NCBI RefSeq assembly: GCF_001070715.1
Contig: NZ_JVRR01000137.1
Span: 43,263-107,262 of the forward strand
From: Streptococcus pseudopneumoniae
GTDB taxonomy: Bacteria > Bacillota > Bacilli > Lactobacillales > Streptococcaceae
DNA length: 64,000 nt
Direction: 5' to 3'
Below are positions 54,629 through 64,000 of this stretch, in pieces. The position numbers and the translations under genes are program-made. The notes under the pieces were generated by a model. It did no database searches and was not told the origin of the DNA. It saw only the letters and a program-made list of their open reading frames with translations. How positions within the stretch are numbered: the stretch's first letter is position 1; each line of letters begins with the position of its first letter.

Positions 54629-55389
54629 TGGAAATCCAAGATTATACTGATAGTGAATTCAAACATGCTCTAGCACGGAATCTTCGTTCTCTGACAAGAG
54701 GAAAAAAGTCCAGTAAGCAACCTATAGCGATTTTGCTTGGAGGGCAAAGTGGTGCTGGTAAGACTACAATTCATCGTATCAAACAGAAAGAGTTTCAAGG
54801 AAATATTGTTATCATAGATGGCGATAGTTTTCGTTCTCAACATCCACACTATTTAGAACTGCAGCAAGAATATGGCAAAGACAGTGTTGAATACACCAAA
54901 GATTTTGCAGGAAAAATGGTAGAGTCTTTAGTAAGAGAATTGAGTCATTTGGGATACAATCTTTTGATTGAGGGAACTTTACGGACAATTGATGTTCCAA
55001 AGAAAACAGCACAACTCTTGAAAAATAAGGGATATAAAGTACAATTAGCCTTGATTGCGACAAAGCCTAAGCTGTCCTATCTGAGCACTCTTATCCGATA
55101 CGAAGAACTGTACGCTATCAATCCAAATCAAGCACGCGCAACTCCAAAAAAACATCATGATTTCATTGTAAATCATTTAGTTGATAATACACGACAATTG
55201 GAAGAAGTAGCTATCTTTGAAAGAATTCAAATTTACCAACGAGATAGAAGTTGTGTACATGATTCAAGAGAAGATAAAATTTCAGCAGCAGATATTCTTC
55301 AAGAGTTACTGTTTGGGGAGTGGAGTCAGGTAGAGAAAGAGATGTTGAAGGTGGGGGAAAAGAGACTTAATGAATTACTTGAAAAATAA
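54628..55389 (+). CDS. pezT: PezT zeta-type toxin kinase
   Basis: The 253-residue zeta toxin phosphorylates UDP-N-acetylglucosamine and so blocks cell-wall synthesis. Walker A is GGQSGAGKTTIHR, and IIDGDSFRSQHP holds the catalytic Asp and Arg region. The complete frame couples to pezA. It stabilises the element and may also affect lysis. Confidence 0.95.
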   Translation: MEIQDYTDSEFKHALARNLRSLTRGKKSSKQPIAILLGGQSGAGKTTIHRIKQKEFQGNIVIIDGDSFRSQHPHYLELQQEYGKDSVEYTKDFAGKMVESLVRELSHLGYNLLIEGTLRTIDVPKKTAQLLKNKGYKVQLALIATKPKLSYLSTLIRYEELYAINPNQARATPKKHHDFIVNHLVDNTRQLEEVAIFERIQIYQRDRSCVHDSREDKISAADILQELLFGEWSQVEKEMLKVGEKRLNELLEK

Positions 55390-55416
55390 ACAATTGATAT
55401 TTTTAGGAGAGTAGAA

Positions 55417-57915
55417 GTGAGAGGGTTTAACAACAAGATAAAGTCTGTTTATCAAGAACTAACAAATTCCAAAGAGAAATTCGGTAGCTTTCACAAGACT
55501 TTAATTCATTTGCATACACCTGTTTCTTATGATTACAAGCTATTTTCTAATTGGACTGCAACGAAATATAGAAAAATTACTGAAGATGAACTATATGATA
55601 TATTTTTTGAAAATAAGAAAATAAAAGTTGATAAGACAATTTTTTTTAGTAATTTTGATAAGGTTGTTTTTTCTAGTTCAAAAGAATATATTAGTTTTCT
55701 TATGTTAGCAGAGGCAATCATAAAAAATGGAATAGAAATAGTTGTAGTAACTGATCATAATACTACCAAAGGTATTAAAAAGTTGCAAATGGCAGTCTCA
55801 ATCATAATGAAAAATTATCCGTTTTATGATATACATCCTCATATTTTACATGGAGTAGAAATTAGTGCAGCAGATAAATTGCATATTGTATGTATATATG
55901 ATTATGAACAAGAATCATGGGTTAATCAATGGTTAAGTGAAAATATTATAAGTGAGAAAGATGGAAGTTATCAACATTCACTGACTATAATGAAGGATTT
56001 CAATAATCAAAAAATAGTTAACTATATTGCTCATTTCAATAGTTATGACATTTTGAAAAAAGGTTCTCACTTATCAGGTGCATATAAACGAAAAATTTTT
56101 TCTAAAGAAAACACACGATTTATTGGTGTTAAAAATATAAATTCTGTTGAAGGTTCTAGAAAAAAACTATTAACAGATTTTAATTGTGAGCCCAATTTTC
56201 TATTAGATAATGATTCTCACGAAATTGATTCACTCGGGAAGAACAACCTGTGGTTGAAAGGTGGAAAAATTTCTTTCAAGATGTTTCAAGAAGCATTGTT
56301 TGACTATAATGTATCAGTTAGTTTATGTGAGCCAAGTTTTAAACAAAAGTCTTATATAAAAGGATTATATATAGAAAATCGTGGGGAAAATAGAAGTTTT
56401 CTTGCAGGTGATAAGTTAAAAAAAGATAAAGACTTCTTTTTAACATTTTCACCATCTATGAATTGTTTAATTGGAGGGAGAGGTACAGGGAAAAGTACGT
56501 TAATTGATATGTTACAATTTGTACTTTCTCAAGATTGTGATAAGCAAAGCAAATTGGAATTTCTATGTAACCATGCAAATGCTTTTGTACTCTATGTTTT
56601 AGAAGAAACTGAATATATTATTGAAGTTAGTTTGCCAGATGTCAAACAAGAAAATAAGGATAATATTTTACAATATTATGGGCAAAATCGAGAGAATAGG
56701 TTTGGCTATTCTTATATATTTAATTCTGACTCTATTAAAGAATGGACACGGTCTCAGTACACAAAAGTTTATAAAGTTGAAGGTAACCATTTTAAATTAG
56801 TTGATAAAAATAGAATTTTAGAGAAAATGTTTGATAGGAGATATTCTGTTAATGAGTTAGTTAAAACAGCTGACGGTGAAAAAATTACAGAATTTATTTC
56901 TAATTTAATGATTAAAAATAAAAAATTACCGAGACCAGACTATGGGCTAAGAACTCAGACACTCAAATCGTTTGAAGCAAAATTAGAGGAACTTGATGAA
57001 TATTTAAAACAGAGGAAGCAATTAATACTCGAAATTATTGAGGATTTTAATGAAACTCAGATTGGTAAGTTAAGAATTTGTTATGAGCAAATTGATAGAT
57101 GGGAAGAACCGCATTTCGAAAATTATCTTTTCAAGAATAATCGTTCTTCGTTTGATAATTATAGAATTAGTATGCAAGATGTAGCAGACGTTTTATATCT
57201 TATCTATCGGGAATTAGGAATGAAAGAATTTGTTAAAGTCCTTGTAAGACAAAATATCCCTAATAAGTATTTTATGCTTTTAAAAAGTATCTCTGAAGAT
57301 AATTTTGCAAAACAAGAAAATAATTGGAGAGATAAATCTGAAATTAATGAATACAACATTACGCATTTAAAAAAGAGCATCTACTCTTTAATTGAAAATA
57401 GTAGTTTATTAAATGAGTTTAAAAGAGTTTTAAAAGAGCATGTAGCTAATGAAAGGTTATTTTTGGAGTTTAATATTAACTCGAAAGAATCTTCGCAACA
57501 ACTTGATATTGTCTATAAAGAAGTTGGTGTATTAAGTTTGGGACAAAAAGTTGTAGCCATGCTTGATTTTTTATTAGCATATAGTGATTATTCTAAAGAC
57601 TTCAGACCATTGATTATTGATCAGCCTGAAGACAATCTAGACAATCGTTATATTTACAGGCATTTAGTTCAGCAGTTTAGAGATGTGAAAGCTCAACGTC
57701 AAATTATTTTAGCAACACATAATGCTACAATTGTAACAAATTCTATGACAGATCAAGTTGTTATTATGGAGTCAGATGGAGTTAACGGATGGATTGAATC
57801 ACAGGGATATGTTAGTGAAAAATATATAAAAAATCATATCATCAATCAATTAGAGGGAGGAAAAGATTCCTTCAAGCATAAAATGTCTATATATGAGACG
57901 GCTTTATCAGAGTAG
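55417..57915 (+). CDS. TrlF-like PHP/AAA ATPase
   Basis: The 832-residue protein has a PHP-like phosphoesterase domain in the first 300 residues ([33 protein letters not shown]). An SMC/ABC-like ATPase follows: Walker [17 protein letters not shown] near residue 350, a helical middle, and signature/Walker [13 protein letters not shown]...[13 protein letters not shown], then LATHNATIV. This is the TrlF layout, a group found in defence islands. It starts with GTG after AGGAG, 28 bases downstream of pezT. A defence role is likely but unproven. Confidence 0.78.
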
Positions 57916-57972
57916 AGTCAGAAAAAGTAGGTTAGAAATTTAGCCTACTTTTTTCTTTGTCCGACAGGCATA

Positions 57973-58552
57973 GTGTACATCTGAGGTACAAGTCCTCTGT
58001 GGATATTTGTTGCAGATGAAACCAATAGCGACTCCTAAGCCTGAATATCGTGAGGTAGGGGGGATAGGAAGGAATTAGCGAAATCAAGGCTCTACAAACA
58101 GAATCGTGACTTGAAGCCATATATAGCGGATGAGGAACTCTAAAATCCAAATAGGTGTCGTAACCTATATACGTAAATTACGAGAGTAAACTAGGAAAGA
58201 TGTACGCCTTATTCCGTGAGCGTTTAGGACGTAGTACAACGAATCATGGGAGTCAGCTGAACACATAGTATTGAAGAAATTTCTGTAATGGAAATGGAGA
58301 GAAGAAGTGAACAATTAAATGAATATCTCTCTAATTAAATTTGTCAATTCTAATTCCCGGTATGAAAAGACAGTGACCGGAAAATGTAAATGATGGGAGC
58401 TGATCATAAATGTAGGACGGTACTGATAGAACGAATTGTAAAATGAGAATATGAGTGAGTTTAATGCTCTAGTTAAAGCCTAGTTTGCACACTGTATGCT
58501 GAACGGTACATGCAGTGGTGTGAGAGGGGCTAGAGATTAGTCCCTACTTGAT
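57973..58552 (+). ncRNA. ORF-less group II intron RNA
   Basis: About 580 bases with no supported ORF but clear group II intron features. The 5' end is GTGTACATC. The 3' part has a domain V-like hairpin with GTATGCTGAACGGTACATGC (58492-58512), then GGTGTGAGAGGGGCTAG-AGATTAG-TCCCTACTTGAT, a domain VI-type stem with a bulged A. Intron boundaries are approximate. There is no maturase in domain IV, so splicing or mobility would need a maturase acting in trans. Confidence 0.7.
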
Positions 58553-58609
58553 TTGTGATAACTTCCTCAAATGTCTTCTGCTATACTTTTCTCAACTTTT
58601 AAAAATCCA

Positions 58610-58825
58610 ACTAAGAATTTTACCTGGGGGTTTGGGGGCGGAGCCACCAAGTTATCTTATCGTTGGCTGTCAAAACTGGAAGGTTTTGGTCGGTTGGCGA
58701 TATGATTTTTGGGATATTGTGGACACAATATCTGAGCTCGCAAAGACCGAACAAGAACCAAGTGAGGTCTTTAGGAAGCGTACTGACAATGTGAGGTAGA
58801 CTTACACTGTCAGACAAGTAGAATA
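58610..58825. other. Putative oriT region of the Tn5252-type ICE
   Basis: Upstream of two relaxosome-type genes lies GGGGGTTTGGGGGCGGAGCC, the perfect 20-bp palindrome GATATTGTG-GA-CACAATATC (58713-58732) and the dyad CTGACA...TGTCAG (58783-58813). Dense dyads next to relaxase genes suggest oriT. The open frame 58548-58799 across it is not supported as a gene. Confidence 0.4.
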
Positions 58826-58841
58826 TTGAAGGGATATCAGA

Positions 58842-59201
58842 ATGGGACAAGAAATTAAGTCAATCCGAAAGCAATTTAGAATTACGAGACAAGAAGAAAA
58901 ACAGATAAAAGAAATGATGAGGGAACAAAAAGTGGATAGTTTCTCAGAATTTCTTCGTCAAAACTTATTGAAAAAGAATTATCAGGATAGAATTTTTGAA
59001 AGTTGGTTCTCCCTTTGGCAGTCTCAAAAGTTTGAACAGATTAGTCGAGATGTGTATGAAGTTCTGGTTGTCGCAAGAGAAAATCATCAAGTGACTCAAG
59101 AGCACGTCTCAATCTTATTGACTTGCGTTCAAGAATTGATTGCAGAAGTGAATCAAGTGCAGCCACTCAGTCGTGAGTTCCGTGAAAAATATATGGGTTA
59201 G
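58842..59201 (+). CDS. Relaxosome-type DNA-binding protein of the Tn5252-type ICE
   Basis: The 119-residue protein has an N-terminal ribbon-helix-helix-like part (ITRQEEKQIKEMMREQKVDSFSEFLRQNLL) and a helical remainder. It precedes mobC and the relaxase in one operon, as in Tn5252. Binding to oriT is inferred. Confidence 0.75.
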   Translation: MGQEIKSIRKQFRITRQEEKQIKEMMREQKVDSFSEFLRQNLLKKNYQDRIFESWFSLWQSQKFEQISRDVYEVLVVARENHQVTQEHVSILLTCVQELIAEVNQVQPLSREFREKYMG

Positions 59202-59210
59202 GAGGATGTA

Positions 59211-59576
59211 TTGGTTTATCGCTATCGTACCAATCTCAAAAAAGTATTTCTAACTGATCCAGAATTACACCAATTGAATGAACGGATTGCTAAGAGCAAT
59301 TGTCAAAATTTCTCAGTCTATGCCAGAAAAGTTTTACTTAATCCCAATATGTCATTTGTCACGATTAACACTGATACTTATGACCAGTTAGTTTATGAAT
59401 TGAGACGGATTGGAAATAACATCAATCAAATTGCGCGTGCGATTAATCAAAGCCATCTGATTTCTCAGGACCAATTACAAGAATTGAGTAAAGGAGTCGG
59501 AGAGTTAATTAAGGAAGTGGACAAAGAATTTAAAGTAGAGGTAAAAAGACTGAAGGAGTTTCATGGTAGTTACTAA
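59211..59576 (+). CDS. MobC-like relaxosome protein
   Basis: The 121-residue protein contains the MobC segment LVYELRRIGNNINQIARAINQSHLIS after a ribbon-helix-helix-like start (LKKVFLTDPELHQLNERIAKS). The start is TTG at 59211, after GGAGGA; no in-frame ATG is near. It overlaps the relaxase gene by 14 bases. Confidence 0.85.
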   Translation: MVYRYRTNLKKVFLTDPELHQLNERIAKSNCQNFSVYARKVLLNPNMSFVTINTDTYDQLVYELRRIGNNINQIARAINQSHLISQDQLQELSKGVGELIKEVDKEFKVEVKRLKEFHGSY

Positions 59577-61386
59577 ACACTTTGCGACGCACGGAAAAAA
59601 ATATCGTAGGCGTTTAATTAAGTATATTCTCAACCCTGATAAAACGGACAATTTGAAATTGGTATCTGATTTTGGCATGAGCAATTACTTGGACTTCCCT
59701 AGTCATGCAGAAATGGTAGAGATGTACAATGTCAACTTCAGCAATAATGACAAGTTGTACGAATCCAGAAACGACCGACAAGAAAAACACCAACAAACTA
59801 TTCATGCTCATCACCTCATTCAATCATTTTCTCCTGAAGATAATCTGACACCTGAAGAAATTAACCGCATTGGTTATGAGACCATGATGGAATTGACAGG
59901 AGGTCGTTTTAAGTTTATCGTAGCAACTCACACAGACAAAGATCATGTTCATAATCACATCCTAATCAATGCTATTGACCGCAATTCAGATAAAAAGTTG
60001 ATATGGAACTATGCCTTGGAACGAAACCTCCGTATGATTTCAGATCGTATTTCTAAAGTGGCTGGTGCAAAAATTATTGAGAAACGTTATTCCTATCGAG
60101 ATTATAAAAAATATAGGGAATATAGTCATAAGTTTGAATTGAAACAACGTCTTTATTTTTTGCTGCAGCAATCTAAATCGTTTGATGATTTTTTAGAGAA
60201 AGCAAAGCAGTTGCATGTTCAGATTGATTTTAGTCAAAAGCATAGTCGATTCATGATGACGGATCGAGCAATGACAAAACCAATTCGAGGACGCCAACTT
60301 AGTAAACGAGATTTATATGATGAAGACTTTTTTAAAACATATTTTGCCAAACAAGAGATTGAAAGTCGTTTAAAATTTTTACTAAAGTCTGTTTATTCAT
60401 TAGAAGAATTGCATGTAAAAGCTAAAGAGCTGAATCTAACCATCGAGTTAAAACAGAAAAATGTGATGTTTACCCTAGAAGAAGATGGCAAAAAGATAAG
60501 CCTGAGTCATAAAAAAATTAGCGATAAGAAATTGTACGATGTTCAATTTTTTAATCGTTATTTTGAAGATAGAGAAGTTAGAGATATTCAAGCATTAGAA
60601 AATCTTCAGGAAGATTTTCAGACTTTTCGAGAGGAGCAGCATAAGGAGAAAGTCTCCGCTGAAGAAATCGAGGAAGCCTTCAAGAAATACAAGGAAAAAC
60701 GAGATGCTATCCATGAGTTTGAGATTGAACTTACGGATAATCAGATAGAGAAGTTGGTTGATGATGGTGTCTATATCCAGGTTTCGTTTGGTATCAAACA
60801 GAGTGGACTCATCTTTATTCCTAACTACCAGCTAGATATTTTTGAGGAAGACAATCATAAAAAATATAAAGTCTACATTCGAGAAACGTCTTCTTACTTT
60901 GTCTATAATAAAGAAAACATGGATAATAATTGTTTCATCAAGGGTAGGACCTTAATCAGACAATTGAGCAACGATAGCCAAAAACTCCCCTATAGACGAC
61001 CAACTTTAAAAAGTCTTCAAGAGAAGATTTCTGAAATTAATCTTATGATTGAACTATCTAACACGAACAAACAATACCAAGAAATCAAAGATGAGCTTGT
61101 ATTAGAAATTGCAGAGATTGATATGCAGCTAGAAGAAACCCAAGAAAAAATCGCCACCTTAAACAAGATGGCGGAAGTCCTTATCAATTTGAAGAGTGAA
61201 GATCATGAGACTAGAAAATTAGCTAAGTATGATTTTGCCCAAATGAACATGACGGAATCAATAATGTTAGATCGACTCAATACAGATATTTTAAAATTAC
61301 AACAGGAACTTGGTAATGAAATTAATAAATATGAGGAGATAGCTAGAAGATTGGATTTGTTTGTGAAAATTATTACTCTTAAATAA
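59563..61386 (+). CDS. Tn5252-type relaxase (MobA)
   Basis: The 607-residue protein has an N-terminal relaxase domain: VVTKHFATHGKKYRRRLIKYILNP near the start, and the HUH-type motif HTDKDHVHNHILINAID around residue 125. A long helical C-terminal region ends with a coiled coil (residues 490-600). It is the relaxase of Tn5252-family ICEs. The reading frame is complete, unlike the integrase, which is missing downstream. MobC and the dyad region upstream complete the transfer start module. Confidence 0.9.
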   Translation: MVVTKHFATHGKKYRRRLIKYILNPDKTDNLKLVSDFGMSNYLDFPSHAEMVEMYNVNFSNNDKLYESRNDRQEKHQQTIHAHHLIQSFSPEDNLTPEEINRIGYETMMELTGGRFKFIVATHTDKDHVHNHILINAIDRNSDKKLIWNYALERNLRMISDRISKVAGAKIIEKRYSYRDYKKYREYSHKFELKQRLYFLLQQSKSFDDFLEKAKQLHVQIDFSQKHSRFMMTDRAMTKPIRGRQLSKRDLYDEDFFKTYFAKQEIESRLKFLLKSVYSLEELHVKAKELNLTIELKQKNVMFTLEEDGKKISLSHKKISDKKLYDVQFFNRYFEDREVRDIQALENLQEDFQTFREEQHKEKVSAEEIEEAFKKYKEKRDAIHEFEIELTDNQIEKLVDDGVYIQVSFGIKQSGLIFIPNYQLDIFEEDNHKKYKVYIRETSSYFVYNKENMDNNCFIKGRTLIRQLSNDSQKLPYRRPTLKSLQEKISEINLMIELSNTNKQYQEIKDELVLEIAEIDMQLEETQEKIATLNKMAEVLINLKSEDHETRKLAKYDFAQMNMTESIMLDRLNTDILKLQQELGNEINKYEEIARRLDLFVKIITLK

Positions 61387-61481
61387 TAGAGAGACTACAT
61401 TAGTAGCTTAAAAATATGATTAAACCGCTATTCTTAGGAGTAGCGGTTTTTCTTTTTGTATAAAAAAGTTGGCGAGTAAGT
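61387..61481 (+). other. Border between ICE and chromosome
   Basis: It contains a hairpin AACCGCTATTCTTAGGAGTAGCGGTT followed by TTTCTTTTT (61422-61457), a good terminator for the relaxase operon. No integrase, excisionase or clear attachment repeat is seen. Confidence 0.6.
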
Positions 61482-61700
61482 AATACTCAATGAAAATCAA
61501 AGAGTAAACTAGGAAGCTAGCCACAGGTTGCTCAAAACACAGTTTTGAGGTTGTAGATGAAACTGACGAAGTCAGCTCAAAACACAGTTTTGAGGTTGCA
61601 GATAGAGCTGACGAAGTCAGTATCATATACCTACTGTAAGGCGACGTTGACGTGGTTTGAAGAGATTTTAGAAAAGTATAAAATTTTAGAAAAGTATAAA
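61482..61700 (+). repeat. BOX element with two boxB units
   Basis: The sequence is the pneumococcal BOX type: outer AATACTCAATGAAAATCAAAG at one end and GACGTGGTTTGAAGAGATTTT at the other. Two 45-bp boxB copies lie at 61530-61574 and 61575-61619. The end carries an 18-bp tandem duplication (61665-61682 and 61683-61700). BOX repeats mark S. pneumoniae and near relatives and are probably old mobile MITE-like elements. Confidence 0.88.
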
Positions 61701-61829
61701 ATAGATTGAATTTAGAATAGTCCACCGAGTTTTATAAAACATTGTTAGAAATTGGTTTGAATTCTGAAATCAATTTGTTCGGTTTTTATTTCATTTAATT
61801 AGAATTTCCCAACTGTCTAACTCAATCTA

Positions 61830-61859
61830 AAAATCCCCAATCGAAGCGATTGAGGATTA
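61830..61859 (-). terminator. Terminator of gdhA
   Basis: On the minus strand AATCCTCAATCG/CGATTGGGGATT arms (two G-T pairs) surround CTT and are followed by TTTT. It is directly after the gdhA stop. Confidence 0.8.
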
Positions 61860-61871
61860 AGCAAATGAATC

Positions 61872-63302
<1,431 letters not shown>

Positions 63303-63424
63303 CTAAAAATTCTATCAATTCAGTTCCGGATTTTTCTTTAATTGATGAAATACGAACGTTTTTCTTATAAATGACTTTCTTAAAGAGAAAATTTGAAAAT
63401 ATGGTTTCAAATGCTTTTGTCAGT

Positions 63425-63520
63425 GTAGGTCAAGGTTGATACTACCTCAAACCAGATGGAACAACGAAAGATGAAGCAGAGTTCACAGTAGAGTCAAATG
63501 GACTCATTATGACAAAATAA
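63425..63520 (+). pseudogene. C-terminal relic of a choline-binding protein
   Basis: Reading GTA at 63425, the translation is VGQG-stop-YYLKPDGTTKDEAEFTVESNGLIMTK-stop. It matches the last choline-binding repeat and the usual end of pneumococcal surface proteins, with the repeat Trp changed to stop (TGG to TGA). No upstream part remains. Confidence 0.6.
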
Positions 63521-63557
63521 AATGTGATATAATAATTATGAAATAACGGAGGAATTT

Positions 63558-63938
63558 ATGAATCACGAAAAAATCGGTCAGGTTATCGATGAAGTAAAAG
63601 AAATTTTTGATATTGTTCTTGAAGCGAGTGACATAAAGGTCAACAAAGAAGGTTTGAGAAGCCATATGTTGAAACGCCATCATAATGATGTGATCCATCA
63701 TATTGAAGACTTGGAACTCATACTAAGAAATCCAGATTTCATTGGGGTCAATCCGCGAGAGAAAGACGCCAGTTTTGAATATGTAAAAAGATTTGATGAT
63801 AATGTTCTTGTTGCCATCAAGTTACATAAAAGTGGTGATTTCTTTTATGTTCCGACCATGTATCGCTTACAAGATTTTAAATTACAAAGTCGTATTAAGT
63901 CTGGAAGATTGAGAAAACTTGACAAAAAAATTAGATAG
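63558..63938 (+). CDS. Small PBECR2-like protein
   Basis: The 126-residue protein contains GLRSHMLKRHH...VIHHIEDLELILRNPDFIGVNPREKDASFEYVKRFDDNVLVAIKL, a pattern I associate with barnase/EndoU/colicin-like (PBECR) nuclease folds. A possible catalytic role is unproven. It has a GGAGG site and is a single-gene unit on the chromosomal side. Confidence 0.65.
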   Translation: MNHEKIGQVIDEVKEIFDIVLEASDIKVNKEGLRSHMLKRHHNDVIHHIEDLELILRNPDFIGVNPREKDASFEYVKRFDDNVLVAIKLHKSGDFFYVPTMYRLQDFKLQSRIKSGRLRKLDKKIR

Positions 63939-63947
63939 TGCTAGAAT
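63919..63947 (+). promoter_or_regulatory. Strong promoter at the window end
   Basis: TTGACA and TAGAAT are separated by an exact 17-base spacer. They overlap the last codons of the PBECR2-like gene. Confidence 0.75.
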
Positions 63948-63954
63948 AGTATTA

Positions 63955-64000
63955 ACGAAAGACATTTGAGGGCAGAAAGGTTCCTGCCGCACCTTGAAAA
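63955..64000 (+). ncRNA. Start of a structured leader RNA, cut by the window end
   Basis: Just after the promoter GGCAG...CTGCC (63972-63990) forms a hairpin followed by GCACCTTGAAAA. This looks like a ribosomal-protein leader; an L31 (rpmE) leader is a guess from pneumococcal gene order recalled from memory. Confidence 0.3.

Noticed and set aside
58548..58799. 83-codon frame overlapping the intron end and oriT region
   Set aside because: No ribosome binding site, low-complexity translation, and the DNA is rich in palindromes that explain it better.
61530..61619. Two 45-bp direct repeats that might suggest a CRISPR array
   Set aside because: The copies are adjacent without spacers and are BOX boxB units. 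No other CRISPR-like array or cas gene was seen.

Overview
The window comes from a mitis-group Streptococcus, most likely S. pneumoniae or a close relative. The right end carries a BOX repeat, an NADP-type glutamate dehydrogenase gene and a decayed choline-binding-protein tail, all typical of that group. The rest is one mobile element nested inside another, inside a third.

Outer element (about 40257-61400): the relaxase end of a Tn5252-family ICE. It holds the C-terminal two thirds of the SNF2 helicase/methylase gene, small conserved Tn5252-type genes, a toprim protein, the PezAT toxin-antitoxin pair, a TrlF-like PHP/ATPase protein, an ORF-less group II intron RNA, two relaxosome-type proteins and a MobA-type relaxase. 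No integrase lies between the relaxase and the chromosome, so this end looks decayed or the integrase is elsewhere.

Middle element (1 to about 8575 and 29389 to about 40256; left end outside the window): an ICE or IME run by three tandem large serine recombinases. It is inserted in motif I of the methylase part of the SNF2 gene. It carries an SSB-like protein, a HaeIII-like restriction-modification system with a controller protein, a GHKL ATPase fused to a PD-(D/E)XK nuclease, a second C5 methylase, a relaxase with MobC and a likely oriT, a WYL-regulated operon (GyrI-like, ClbS-like, radical SAM), a sigma-like protein and a GmrSD-like type IV restriction protein.

Inner element (about 8576-29388): a Tn916 derivative of about 20.8 kb with erm(B) plus an ISL3-type transposase joined to orf20. 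In layout and size it resembles Tn6002. It carries tet(M) and erm(B), with int and xis at the right end. It split the WYL regulator gene, and the two halves join in frame across the element.

Most interesting cargo (45654-51180): a quorum-sensing RiPP locus within the Tn5252-type region. A divergent 21-codon short hydrophobic peptide gene (ending EIIIIIAL) faces an Rgg regulator. Downstream are a PqqD-like recognition protein, a first radical SAM/SPASM enzyme, a 41-residue precursor peptide with a single Cys, a second radical SAM/SPASM enzyme and an ABC exporter, followed by a remnant of another ABC ATPase. The shp and pqqD promoters share the 9-mer TGGGACAAA, a candidate Rgg box. I could not match this precursor to a described streptococcal RiPP class.

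Chromosome (about 61480-64000): BOX element, gdhA, a choline-binding-protein remnant, a PBECR2-like protein and a promoter with a structured leader running off the end.
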